Shown in pieces: positions 51,126 through 58,632 of a DNA stretch of 58,632 nucleotides (positions within the stretch are counted from its first letter, which is position 1; each line of letters opens with the position of its first letter). The position numbers and the translations under genes are program-made. Source of the stretch: an uncultured Anaerococcus sp. (GTDB lineage: Bacteria > Bacillota > Clostridia > Tissierellales > Peptoniphilaceae); the NCBI RefSeq assembly GCF_947253225.1, contig NZ_CAMXYR010000004.1:1-58632 (forward strand). The letters run 5' to 3'. A model generated the notes under the pieces. It worked only from the letters and a program-made list of their open reading frames with translations. It had not been told where the DNA came from and ran no database searches.

Positions 51126-52070
51126 TTATCCAATAATTTCAAGAGCTAGTTTATAATTTTCCTTTAAAGCCTTGCAAGATTTGTCGAACATTTCTTGTTC
51201 CCTATCATCTATTGGCATTTGTAGGATTTTCTCTGCACCATTTTTGCCAACAACTGTTGGAACTCCAGTATATAATCCTTCGTTCTTGTACTCTCCCCTT
51301 AGGTAGCTTGAGGCCATCAAGACCCTCTTCTCATCAAGGAGGATTGCCCTAGTAAAGGCTAGCATACAATTTGCTATACCAAAATGAGTTGCTCCCTTGC
51401 CCTTAATAATCTTAAAGGCCTTATCCCTAATCAATTCACCCACTTCGTCTTTGTAGGCATCATCGATTTTATCAATAAATTCACTGATATTAATTCCATT
51501 TACATTGGCATTTGACCAAACTGCAACAGAAGAATTGCCATGCTCACCTATAACATAGGCATTGATATCTGCCACATTGAACTTGCTAGCTAGGGCAAGA
51601 TATTGGGCAAATCTCGCAGTATCAAGGCTTGTTCCAGTTCCCACAATTTTTTCCTTAGGAAAACCAGACACTTCTGCCACAACTCTTGAGATTACATCAA
51701 CAGGATTTGTCGCAAGGAGAATTACTCCGTCATAGCCTGCTTCAACAACCTTTGGGATTGTATCAACAACCATTTGACTGGCAATTTTTATATCATCAAG
51801 CCTATTTACAAGATTTTTTTGGCTATTGCCATAGGCAAGAACAACGAGATCACTATCCTTGCAATCCTCAAAACTTCCTGTCTTTACAAGGGTTGGAGAG
51901 CTAGTTAAAACTGTAGCATCAAGTAGGTCATTAACATCTGCTATCTCCTTATCTTTTCTTATATCAATTATGGCAAGTTCGGTAGCAAGCCCTGAGTTTA
52001 CCAAGGCAAAAGCATAAGAACTTCCCACAAATCCATCACCAATAAGAACAACTTTATTTCTCTTAGTCAT
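51126..52070 (-). CDS. ldh: L-lactate dehydrogenase
   Basis: A 314-residue NAD-dependent dehydrogenase reducing pyruvate to lactate. The NAD loop is GDGFVGSS near residue 11, 'LATNPVDVIS' near 120, 'GTGTSLDTARF' with the substrate-binding arginine region near 147, and the catalytic histidine in 'VIGEHGNSS' near 178. The usual G-E-H-G-D reads G-E-H-G-N, and the loop 'GNSQKNLVNRLDD' differs from the common 'ANQKPGETRLD', so kinetic or substrate differences are possible. AGGAGG precedes the ATG. Confidence 0.9.
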   Translation of the reverse strand: MTKRNKVVLIGDGFVGSSYAFALVNSGLATELAIIDIRKDKEIADVNDLLDATVLTSSPTLVKTGSFEDCKDSDLVVLAYGNSQKNLVNRLDDIKIASQMVVDTIPKVVEAGYDGVILLATNPVDVISRVVAEVSGFPKEKIVGTGTSLDTARFAQYLALASKFNVADINAYVIGEHGNSSVAVWSNANVNGINISEFIDKIDDAYKDEVGELIRDKAFKIIKGKGATHFGIANCMLAFTRAILLDEKRVLMASSYLRGEYKNEGLYTGVPTVVGKNGAEKILQMPIDDREQEMFDKSCKALKENYKLALEIIG

Positions 52071-52105
52071 AAATTTCCTCCTGATTAATTTTACTTTTCA
52101 TATGC

Positions 52106-52135
52106 ATTGTACACTATTTGGACAAACTGACCAAA
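52106..52135 (-). promoter_or_regulatory. ldh promoter with overlapping inverted repeat
   Basis: TTGGTC and TACAAT on the minus strand are 17 bases apart. TTTGG (52117-52121) and CCAAA (52131-52135) form an inverted repeat over the -35 and spacer. It does not match the Rex consensus. Confidence 0.5.
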
Positions 52136-52183
52136 CAAATATCTAGGGTATAGTTTTAGTAAGGAAAAAGACTAGGAGGAAAA

Positions 52184-53275
52184 ATGGCGGAAAATAACAA
52201 TAGTCGATTAGCAAATGCTAAAAAAGTCAAAAACGATGAATTTTACACTAGGCTTACGGATATTGAACAAGAATTAAGATATTATCGAAAACATTTTAAA
52301 GGAAAGACAGTTTTTTGTAATTGTGATGACCCTTTTGAATCAAATTTTTTCAAGTATTTTGTTCTTAATTTTAATAGACTAGGACTTAAAAAATTAATAG
52401 CGACTTGTTATGCGACTTCTCCTATAGCAAATCAGCAACTAAGCTTATTTGATGTTTTAGGTGGTGATGAAGCTAACAAAGGAAAGCCTTATAAGGCTGT
52501 TGTCACTAAAATTTATGATGCCACAGGTGATGGAGGTATTGATATGCTTGATGTGGCAGAATTATTTAAAATAGGAGAAAACCAGCTAACAGAATTAGCA
52601 GGTGATGGGGATTTTAGAAGTGATGAATGTATAGAACTTTTGAAAGAATCAGATATCGTTGTAACAAATCCACCTTTTTCTTTATTTAGAGAGTATGTGA
52701 CTATTCTTATGGATTACGAAAAACAATTCGTCATAATGGGAAATAAAAACGCTATTACTTATAAAGAGTTTTTCCCTCTACTAAAGAGTAACAAAGTTTG
52801 GGTTGGAGCAACATCACTTAATGGTGGAAGATGGATGATTATGCCAGGTAATGTTGAAATTCAGAGCAAAAAGACAAAATTAGATACAAATGGTGATATT
52901 ATTTTAAATGTAGCAGGTGTTTGCTGGTTTACAAATCTTGATATTAAGAAACGTCATGAAGACTTAATTTTAATTAAAAGATATAACGCCGAAGAATATC
53001 CTAAATATGATAATTACGATGCAATTGAAGTTTCAAAGGTTAAAGATATTCCTTATGATTATGAAGGCATTATGGGAGTTCCTATTACTTTTATGGATAA
53101 ATATAGTCCATATCAATTTGAAGTATATGGAGCAACTGAAAGCGAGGGAAAGGGGTTTTCAAATGGACTGTGGCATGAAGACTCGGGAGTATCCCAGCCC
53201 CTTGTTGACGAGAAAAGAAAATATAAACGAATATTTATTAAAAATCTTCACCCAGAACCAAGAAACGAGGACTAA
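52184..53275 (+). CDS. EcoRI-family adenine-specific DNA methyltransferase
   Basis: A 363-residue methylase. The N6-adenine catalytic motif is NPPF at 162-165 in 'IVVTNPPFSLFREY', and 'NDEFYTRLTDIEQELRYY', 'VFCNCDDPFESNFFKYF' and 'WVGATSLNGGRWMI' are typical of the EcoRI methyltransferase family. It is followed one base later by a DUF262-HNH nuclease, so the pair probably forms a restriction-modification module. AGGAGGA precedes the ATG. The module sits as an island between the housekeeping ldh gene and a hydrolase. The recognition sequence cannot be told. Confidence 0.88.
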   Translation: MAENNNSRLANAKKVKNDEFYTRLTDIEQELRYYRKHFKGKTVFCNCDDPFESNFFKYFVLNFNRLGLKKLIATCYATSPIANQQLSLFDVLGGDEANKGKPYKAVVTKIYDATGDGGIDMLDVAELFKIGENQLTELAGDGDFRSDECIELLKESDIVVTNPPFSLFREYVTILMDYEKQFVIMGNKNAITYKEFFPLLKSNKVWVGATSLNGGRWMIMPGNVEIQSKKTKLDTNGDIILNVAGVCWFTNLDIKKRHEDLILIKRYNAEEYPKYDNYDAIEVSKVKDIPYDYEGIMGVPITFMDKYSPYQFEVYGATESEGKGFSNGLWHEDSGVSQPLVDEKRKYKRIFIKNLHPEPRNED

Positions 53276-53276
53276 A

Positions 53277-54371
53277 ATGATTATAGAAGAAAGAAAAGTA
53301 ACTGTTGGAGAGGTTGCAGAAGGCTATTTTAACGATGCCGAAGAAGGTGTAACAGGATATGACGATAGACTTGATATTAGACCAAAGTATCAAAGGGAGT
53401 TTGTATATCCTGATGATAAAAGAAATGAGGTTATCCGTTCTGTTTTAAAAGGATTACCACTAAATGTAATTTATTGGGCAAGAACTGGAGGGGATTCTTA
53501 TGAAATTCTAGATGGTCAACAGAGAACAATATCGCTTTGTGAATATGTAGATGGGAGTTTTTCTGTTGATGGTAAGTATTTTATGAATTTACCTACAGAT
53601 ATTCAAGAAAAAATTTTAGCCTACGAACTTTTTGTTTACGTTTGTGATGGAACTGATAGCGAAAAGCTTGAATGGTTTAAAATAATTAACATAGCTGGCG
53701 AAAAACTAACAGACCAAGAATTAAGAAATGCAGTTTATGCAGGGTCTTGGACTACGGATGCTAAGAGGTATTTTTCAAAAACAGGGAGTGCTGCTGATGG
53801 TTTAGCTGGCGATTATTTAAAAGGTTCTTCAATTAGGCAAGAATACCTTGAAACTGCTCTATCTTGGGTATCTTCTCGTGAAGGGATTTCTATCGAGGAA
53901 TATATGGCTAAGCATATGCACGATCCAACAGCTTTTGAACTATGGTCATATTTTCGTTCTGTTATCGAGTGGGTTCAGGCAATTTTCCCTAAGGTAAGGA
54001 AGGAGATGAAGGGTCTTCCTTGGGGGCTTTATTATAATCAACATGGAAGCAGGAAGGACCTTGACCCTGTTAAGCTTGAGGATGAAGTTCAAAGATTAAT
54101 GGGCGATGAAGATGTTACTAAGAAGAGTGGTATTTATAATTATCTACTGACTGGCGATGAAAAATCCCTAAACATTAGAAGTTTTGACAGACGAGATAAG
54201 CTAGCAGCCTACGAAAGACAGGGCCATAAGTGTGCTGGTTGTGGCGAAAAGTTTGACTTTGACGACCTTCAAGGCGACCATATAATTCCTTGGAGCAAGG
54301 GTGGGAAGACTATAGCAGAGAATTGTCAAATGTTGTGTGGGGATTGCAATATAAAAAAGTCTAATCACTAA
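53277..54371 (+). CDS. DUF262 and HNH-domain nuclease
   Basis: A 364-residue protein. The N-terminal DUF262 (ParB/GmrS-like) domain has 'YQREFVYPDDKRNEVIRSVL' and the D-G-Q-Q-R motif at 79-83, associated with nucleotide binding or hydrolysis. A helical middle is followed by a C-terminal HNH domain: C319-x2-C322, D334-H335, and C354-x2-C357, with 'IIPWSKGG' between. GmrSD and SspE join DUF262 to an HNH-type nuclease in anti-phage defence. The start is the ATG one base after the methylase stop, with CGAGGA upstream; the frame is open further back within the methylase gene but that part is antiphase noise. Confidence 0.85.
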   Translation: MIIEERKVTVGEVAEGYFNDAEEGVTGYDDRLDIRPKYQREFVYPDDKRNEVIRSVLKGLPLNVIYWARTGGDSYEILDGQQRTISLCEYVDGSFSVDGKYFMNLPTDIQEKILAYELFVYVCDGTDSEKLEWFKIINIAGEKLTDQELRNAVYAGSWTTDAKRYFSKTGSAADGLAGDYLKGSSIRQEYLETALSWVSSREGISIEEYMAKHMHDPTAFELWSYFRSVIEWVQAIFPKVRKEMKGLPWGLYYNQHGSRKDLDPVKLEDEVQRLMGDEDVTKKSGIYNYLLTGDEKSLNIRSFDRRDKLAAYERQGHKCAGCGEKFDFDDLQGDHIIPWSKGGKTIAENCQMLCGDCNIKKSNH

Positions 54372-54542
54372 GGTTGAGGTTTGTAGGCTATGAAAGCAGA
54401 TTTTCTTGACGTCCCCTCCCATGTTTTTTGAGATTTACTTAAACCAGACGAGTTTTTTGGCTCTTTTTGAAAAGCCTAGTCAATTCTGTCTATTCCCTTT
54501 ATGGGAAATCATCCATATCTTGACAAGGGCATATGAAAGATA

Positions 54543-54579
54543 AAGCTCCCACAAGTTTTTTGTGGGAGCTTGGTTTTTG
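54543..54579. terminator. Strong hairpin between convergent units
   Basis: AAGCTCCCACAA (54543-54554) and TTGTGGGAGCTT (54560-54571) form a perfect 12-bp stem with T-rich sequence after it. It ends both the restriction module and the minus-strand small-protein gene. The 171 bases between 54372 and 54542 hold no gene I can support. Confidence 0.85.
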
Positions 54580-54582
54580 CTT

Positions 54583-54732
54583 TTATTTGTCAGGGTTTTT
54601 GAATCCTTCTTCTACTATCTCTTCTCCATTGCAAGTATTGAATTTTTTGCCATTAAATTCTTCAATTCCGCAATATTCTCCATCTTTAATATTCTTTTCT
54701 TCTTCTTTTTTTATATCTTTTTTTTCAGTCAT
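54583..54732 (-). CDS. 49-residue Lys/Glu-rich small protein
   Basis: ATG at 54732 with AAGGAGGAG 3-4 bases upstream opens a 49-codon frame with stop at 54583, just before the terminator. The first 16 residues are mostly K and E; the rest, 'GEYCGIEEFNGKKFNTCNGEEIVEEGF', has two cysteines (C21, C34) 13 apart, which may form a disulfide or metal site. It lies 25 bases after the hydrolase gene and is probably co-transcribed. I do not recognise a family. The strong ribosome site, clean stop before a terminator and conserved-looking Cys spacing support a real gene. Confidence 0.65.
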   Translation of the reverse strand: MTEKKDIKKEEEKNIKDGEYCGIEEFNGKKFNTCNGEEIVEEGFKNPDK

Positions 54733-54757
54733 AAACTCCTCCTTGACTATTTAATTT

Positions 54758-55777
54758 TTACCCATTTTTTCTATCTTCAAATATTTTTAGGATATCTTCA
54801 TATACTAGCATCTTATTTGTTTCATTCAAAATTTCATGACGCATTTTGTTGTAGGTCTTGTTATAAATATTTTTGTATCCCACTTCCTTTAGGAGCTTTA
54901 GGGATTTTTTGACTCCATTTTCTCCCTTGCTTATGATATCATCTCTTCCTGTTAGGTTGTAGATTGGAAGAGTCCTATTTTTTGTCCTATACTTTGATTT
55001 TGGGGATAAGTTTTTGTTTATTTCGATCAAGGTTTTTGTGTATCCTAGGGTAAATTCAAAGATTCTTAGCCTATCCTTATATTTTACCTTCCTATTTTCC
55101 TCGTCATATGAAATAAAGTCTAGACTATCCTTGCCACTTCCTACCAGGTAGTGAATTACATTTGACCTTTGGTATTTTCCTAGGTAGAAGCAAAGGATAT
55201 TGGCGAGAAAATAGGCTGGATATGAGAATATATCTTGGGGTGGAGTTCCTGTCAAAATAAGTTTATCAACTAAGTCGTCATTATCTATTAGGAAAACTCT
55301 GGCTGTCATTGAGCCCATAGAGTGGCCTAGCATATAGATAGGTGCATGGGGATATTTTTCTTTCATATACCTTGTTATCATAGCCGTATCATTTACAAGT
55401 TCGCTCGCTCTTTCCATGTGCCCATTTGGGTATTTTTCGCTAAGGGATTTGCCGTGCCCTCTGTGGTCGTGGATTACTACTGCATATCCTCTATCGTTTA
55501 GGTAATTGGCAAAGTCCATGTAGTTTCCTCCATGCTCACTCATCCCGTGGACTAGTTGGACAACTGCCTTAGGGTTTGGATTTTCAAGCTCTCTTACAAA
55601 AGTATCGAAGCCATCAGCCCCTGTCAGATAATATTCCCTATAATTGTCAATTTTTCTTACGTCAATTTTCTTATAGAATTTCCTTCCAACATTGATAGAC
55701 CTGTACCTTCTTTCTCCTATGTAATAATAGACTTGTGGGATAAGGACTAGGGCAATAATTATTAAAAAATATTTCAT
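54758..55777 (-). CDS. Alpha/beta hydrolase, monoacylglycerol lipase-like
   Basis: A 339-residue enzyme with an N-terminal membrane anchor (residues 2-21). 'VQLVHGMSEHGGNYMDFANYLNDRGYAVVIHDHRGHGKS' is the oxyanion region of the lysophospholipase/monoacylglycerol lipase group; the nucleophile elbow is GHSMGS near 150. The acid and histidine are likely in 'LTGRDDIIS' and 'MRHEILNE'. It probably acts on lipids or esters at the membrane face; exact substrate unknown. Confidence 0.85.
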   Translation of the reverse strand: MKYFLIIIALVLIPQVYYYIGERRYRSINVGRKFYKKIDVRKIDNYREYYLTGADGFDTFVRELENPNPKAVVQLVHGMSEHGGNYMDFANYLNDRGYAVVIHDHRGHGKSLSEKYPNGHMERASELVNDTAMITRYMKEKYPHAPIYMLGHSMGSMTARVFLIDNDDLVDKLILTGTPPQDIFSYPAYFLANILCFYLGKYQRSNVIHYLVGSGKDSLDFISYDEENRKVKYKDRLRIFEFTLGYTKTLIEINKNLSPKSKYRTKNRTLPIYNLTGRDDIISKGENGVKKSLKLLKEVGYKNIYNKTYNKMRHEILNETNKMLVYEDILKIFEDRKNG

Positions 55778-55801
55778 AAATCCTCCTTTTCCTATTTATA
55801 C

Positions 55802-55832
55802 CCAAAAATAATCCCCTAGCTAGCTAGGAGAT
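55802..55832 (-). terminator. Terminator after pcp
   Basis: The 14-bp palindrome CCTAGCTAGCTAGG, extended by AATC/GATT, is followed on the minus strand by TTATTTTTGGG. Confidence 0.65.
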
Positions 55833-55838
55833 TATTTC

Positions 55839-56483
55839 TTAGTGGGTCGCTCCACCTGTTATGGTCAAATCTTTTTTGTACTCGTATTTAACTATTGCTC
55901 TAACAGCTGCATTTAGGCCCTTAACTATATCTTTTAGGTTCATAGACGCTGTGTCTTTTTTGTCTAAGACTTGGTCTGGTAGGTAAGGAACGTGGATAAA
56001 ACCAGCCTTGATGTTTCCGTATTTTTCTGCTAGATAAAGGTCTTGATACATTACATGGTTACAAACAAAAGTCCCAGCAGTGTTTGAAACTGAGGCAGGA
56101 ACCCCCTCCCTTTTTATTTCTTCAACCATAGCCTTGATTGGTAGGCTTGCAAAGTAGGCATTTTTACCATCTTCCCTTATCTTGACATCAATTGGTTGGT
56201 TGTTTTCGTTATCAGGGATTCTCGCATCGTCTTCATTTATAGCAACTCTTTCAACAGTTATGTCATATCTTCCACCAGCTTGACCTACAGATAGGATTGC
56301 ATCGGGTCTTATTTCTTTGATTTTTTCTTCTATTAGAGCTGCCGACTTGTGAAATACTGTTGGGATTTCAAGCTTATGAATTTCTGCACCTTCAATATTT
56401 TCATCAATTCTTTTAACTGCTTCTATAGCTGGATTTGTTGCTTCTCCTCCAAATGGATCAAAGCCTGTAATTAAAATTTTCAT
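55839..56483 (-). CDS. pcp: Pyroglutamyl peptidase I
   Basis: A 214-residue C15 cysteine peptidase removing N-terminal pyroglutamate from peptides. 'ILITGFDPFGGEATNPA' opens it; the catalytic triad is E78 in 'VERVAINEDDARIPDN', C141 in 'NTAGTFVCNHVMY' and H164 in 'GFIHVPYLP'. AGGAGG lies just before the ATG at 56483, and the longer frame begins on a TTG. It follows the DUF979 gene by 8 bases, making a peptide-derived 5-oxoproline release and transport unit. Confidence 0.96.
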   Translation of the reverse strand: MKILITGFDPFGGEATNPAIEAVKRIDENIEGAEIHKLEIPTVFHKSAALIEEKIKEIRPDAILSVGQAGGRYDITVERVAINEDDARIPDNENNQPIDVKIREDGKNAYFASLPIKAMVEEIKREGVPASVSNTAGTFVCNHVMYQDLYLAEKYGNIKAGFIHVPYLPDQVLDKKDTASMNLKDIVKGLNAAVRAIVKYEYKKDLTITGGATH

Positions 56484-56491
56484 TTTACCTC

Positions 56492-57430
56492 CTAAAAGGC
56501 CCAAAATCTCATCAACAATATATGAACAAGTATCAAAATTATTGAAAGTAGGGCTTGGTCTTTGATTATCTTATTTTTATCTTTCATTTCCAATAGGGCT
56601 ACTGGCAAGAGATTGAAATTGCCTGCCATTGGTGTAAGAAGGGTGCCGCAATAGCCAGATGTCATTGCAAGTGCTGCTGCAATTGCTGGATTTGCACCTT
56701 GAGCTAGGACGAAGGGAACTCCAATTCCCGCAGTAATTACTGTGAAGGCTGCAAAGGCATTTCCCATTATCATTGTGAAAATCACCATGCCAAGCACATA
56801 AGCAATAGCTCCTGTCCAAGGGTTGACTGTTGGAATTATTCCTCCTATAATCTTTGCTATCACATCTCCAACTCCTGCTGCCGCAAAAATTGCCCCGAGG
56901 GCTGCAAGAAGTTGGGGCAAGATTGCAACTACTCCAACTTGTTGAACCATCCTGTCGGATGAATTGAGCATATCCTTAAAGCTTGATTTTGTCATAATCA
57001 TAGCATAACATATAGCAATTATTGCTGTAAGTCCTAGAACTGAGGAAGATGATTCTGGGATTATCTTGGCTATCACAATGGCAAGGACTGCCATAACAAT
57101 TACTGGAAGAAATACCTTGCCGCCAAGCCTCTTGCTTGAAGCGATTTGTACTTTCTCATTAACTTCCTTGATCCCCTTAATCTTTATTCCATCTACCAAT
57201 GATATGAGGGCAATCAAAACTACAAGCCCTCCACTAATTTTTGGTGGAAGCACCTTACCTAGGGCAAAGAGTATGCCAAGGATTAGCCAAAAACCTACGG
57301 TAGTGGCCTTCTTATCCCTAGAAGAATCCTTACTCGTCCTATAGGCAGTATAGAAGAATTGTAAGCCTATAATAACAAAAATAGCCTCCAAAAACATTGG
57401 GAAAAATTCTGCTGGTGTAAGTTTACTCAT
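56492..57430 (-). CDS. DUF979 membrane protein, 5-oxoproline transporter subunit
   Basis: A 312-residue protein with about ten helices and the DUF979 pattern ('LTPAEFFPMFLEAIFVIIGLQFFYTAYRT', 'IMGNAFAAFTVITAGIGVPFV', 'SGYCGTLLTPMAGNFNLLPVALLE'). DUF969/DUF979 pairs are encoded beside pyroglutamyl peptidase or 5-oxoprolinase and are annotated as 5-oxoproline transporter subunits. The ATG at 57430 lies in the end of the DUF969 gene (8-base overlap) after AAAGGAG. Confidence 0.85.
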   Translation of the reverse strand: MSKLTPAEFFPMFLEAIFVIIGLQFFYTAYRTSKDSSRDKKATTVGFWLILGILFALGKVLPPKISGGLVVLIALISLVDGIKIKGIKEVNEKVQIASSKRLGGKVFLPVIVMAVLAIVIAKIIPESSSSVLGLTAIIAICYAMIMTKSSFKDMLNSSDRMVQQVGVVAILPQLLAALGAIFAAAGVGDVIAKIIGGIIPTVNPWTGAIAYVLGMVIFTMIMGNAFAAFTVITAGIGVPFVLAQGANPAIAAALAMTSGYCGTLLTPMAGNFNLLPVALLEMKDKNKIIKDQALLSIILILVHILLMRFWAF

Positions 57431-58094
57431 CCTTATCTCCTTTAATCTTCTTATCATCAATAATGTTTTTTAAAACTCCAAGAACTAGGGTGATTATAGC
57501 GATAGGAATTGAATATTGGGCAAGCTCTATATTTGTTACCTTATAACCAAGCTCAGCCATAGTTCCAACCATCATCAACACTCCAGCTGCACCGACAAAG
57601 GTATTTTGAGCAAAGAAATTACCAAAATTCTCCATAGCTGCTGCACGAGACTTTAGCTTCTCCCTCTCCTCATCAGATATAACCCCATGTTTTTTCCTAG
57701 CTGATGCCTCTGCCATAGGAAAAATTATCGGTCTTACAAATTGAACCAAACCATAAATCCTCATTGACAAAAAGCCTGCTAGTTCTCTAAAGGCAAGATA
57801 CACCGTAAGAAGTGCTCCAGCTGAGAGATTTTCTCTTTTCTTTACTATATTTTCTGCAACTTGCTTTAAGCCATGCTCTTCAGAAAGACCAATTACTGGC
57901 AAGGTTATTATAAATATCGTTACTATTCTTTGAGAAACAAAGCTTTGTCCAAGAATAGAAAGAAATTCACCAACACTCAATCCAGAAACTAAAGCAGTTA
58001 CAAATCCCGCTAAGACTACCGTAAAGATTATATTTAATTTGAAAATAAAACCTAAAACGATAATCAGAATTCCTATTAACTTTATATATTCCAT
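57423..58094 (-). CDS. DUF969 membrane protein, 5-oxoproline transporter subunit
   Basis: A 223-residue membrane protein of about six helices, with 'ITLPVIGLSEEHGLKQ', 'SMRIYGLVQFVRPIIFPMAEASA' and 'AAMENFGNFFAQNTFVGAAGVLMM', the DUF969 pattern. First gene of the DUF969-DUF979-pcp operon, with AAGGAG before the ATG and a TACAAT about 30 bases upstream as a possible -10. Confidence 0.85.
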   Translation of the reverse strand: MEYIKLIGILIIVLGFIFKLNIIFTVVLAGFVTALVSGLSVGEFLSILGQSFVSQRIVTIFIITLPVIGLSEEHGLKQVAENIVKKRENLSAGALLTVYLAFRELAGFLSMRIYGLVQFVRPIIFPMAEASARKKHGVISDEEREKLKSRAAAMENFGNFFAQNTFVGAAGVLMMVGTMAELGYKVTNIELAQYSIPIAIITLVLGVLKNIIDDKKIKGDKDE

Positions 58095-58183
58095 AAAATC
58101 TCCTTTCTTTTTTATTAAATATATTGTACCTTTAAAATTTATTAATAAAAATATTTATATAATTTCCCCCCCGCCAAAGCTAG

Positions 58184-58189
58184 TATAAT
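58184..58189 (+). promoter_or_regulatory. -10 element of the rhodanese gene
   Basis: A perfect TATAAT lies 20 bases before the ATG. A convincing -35 is not visible; a run of seven C residues (58166-58172) occupies that area. Confidence 0.35.
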
Positions 58190-58208
58190 AATAGAAAAGG
58201 AGAAAAAC

Positions 58209-58505
58209 ATGATAAGTAAAATTATTTCAGGAAAAGATGTTGAAAAAAACAAGGACGCTTTCATACTAGTCGACGTAAGAAGTCCAGAAGAATTTAAAGA
58301 TGGCCACATCCAAGGAGCAATCAATATTCCCTTCGATGAAATCTTGGACAATTTGGATAAGCTAGACAAAGATTCACCAACCATCCTCTACTGTAGGTCC
58401 AACCAAAGAGCAGAGTTTGCATCCCTCGCCCTAAAATCAGCAGGCTATGAATACATCTACATAGGAGACGGAGTCGCCCTATATGACTATGATTTGGTAA
58501 AATAA
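58209..58505 (+). CDS. Single-domain rhodanese
   Basis: A 98-residue sulfurtransferase fold: 'ILVDVRSPEEFKDGHIQGAINIP' and active-site cysteine C62 in 'ILYCRSNQRA'. Such proteins carry sulfane sulfur as a persulfide; it may relate to sulfide made by the cysteine desulfidase encoded 7 kb away, but they are not linked genetically. AAGGAG precedes the ATG. Confidence 0.93.
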   Translation: MISKIISGKDVEKNKDAFILVDVRSPEEFKDGHIQGAINIPFDEILDNLDKLDKDSPTILYCRSNQRAEFASLALKSAGYEYIYIGDGVALYDYDLVK

Positions 58506-58585
58506 AAGTATAGAAAAGTTCGCTTTACTAATTAGCAATTTGTTTATAAATAGTTTCAATTAAAATAAGGTACACCAATTAATCC

Positions 58586-58632
58586 CTGTCTCTTATACAC
58601 ATCTGACGCTGCCGACGACCTAACACAGGTGT
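58586..58632. other. Nextera adapter left on the contig end (not genomic)
   Basis: 58586-58604 is the 19-base Tn5 mosaic end as written in Nextera reads, 58605-58618 continues as the read-side adapter (GACGCTGCCGACGA), 58619-58628 fits a 10-base i5 index, and 58629-58632 (GTGT) fits the start of the P5 sequence. Real sequence ends at about 58585. Confidence 0.97.

Noticed and set aside
53007..53276. 90-codon N-terminal extension of the DUF262-HNH protein
   Set aside because: It overlaps the methylase gene in another frame and its residues do not resemble any domain; the ATG at 53277 has a good ribosome site.
58166..58172. Run of seven C residues as phase-variation tract
   Set aside because: It is upstream of the rhodanese -10, short, and not in a frame; no evidence for switching.

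Overview
The window is one low-G+C Firmicutes contig. Gene order and protein style (S-layer-free Gram-positive wall genes, a Pht-like histidine triad lipoprotein, N-V-K-T-G wall-sorting tail, strictly fermentative markers such as lactate dehydrogenase and a cysteine desulfidase) fit a Peptoniphilaceae anaerobic coccus, most likely Anaerococcus or a close relative. That placement is inference from protein resemblance, not a database result. The last ~47 bases are not genomic: they are a Nextera transposon mosaic end, adapter, index and the first bases of P5.

Layout. 1-4.4 kb (+): a degenerate alanyl-tRNA-editing-like protein, then a heterodimeric ABC exporter pair preceded by a 12-codon leader peptide and alternative hairpins that can hide or expose the exporter ribosome binding site (a BmrB/BmrCD-like arrangement). 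4.4-7.9 kb (-): SdpI-like and VTT-family membrane proteins, a decayed WrbA flavodoxin, and a wall-anchored surface protein. 8.1-13.2 kb (-): leuS, asnS, rarA. 13.2-20.8 kb (-): nrdR and a shortened dcw cluster (mraZ, rsmH, ftsL, mraY, murD, murG, ftsQ, ftsZ) driven by a promoter with three 10-bp-spaced GTGG MraZ boxes. 20.8-24.3 kb (-): lgt, yebC, yigZ-like, hflX. 24.4-31.2 kb: class A PBP (+), a GlsB-like protein (-), then a response regulator, histidine kinase and S41-like membrane protein operon (+). 31.3-32.4 kb (-): a membrane protein of unknown role.

32.5-38.2 kb (-) is the most unusual part: a four-gene operon encoding a TerB-C-domain protein, a BrxD-like ATPase, an Lhr/BrxHI-like helicase and a HEPN-motif plus PD-(D/E)XK nuclease-like protein, which looks like a compact defence system without BREX methylase or PglZ. 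38.3-44.6 kb (-): fructosamine-kinase-like protein, a MarR regulator, and a zinc import operon (znuA-C-B plus the histidine triad lipoprotein) with twin 15-bp operators around its promoter. 44.6-49.7 kb (-): potABCD polyamine importer plus a CapA-like lipoprotein. 49.8-52.1 kb: cysteine desulfidase (+) and lactate dehydrogenase (-). 52.2-54.4 kb (+): an EcoRI-family adenine methylase paired with a DUF262-HNH nuclease, a likely restriction module. 54.5-58.1 kb (-): an unlisted 49-codon gene, a monoacylglycerol-lipase-like hydrolase, pyroglutamyl peptidase and the two-part DUF969/DUF979 5-oxoproline transporter. 58.2-58.5 kb (+): a rhodanese.

There is no stretch over 300 bases without a gene. 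I saw no rRNA, tRNA, CRISPR array, insertion sequence or replication origin.
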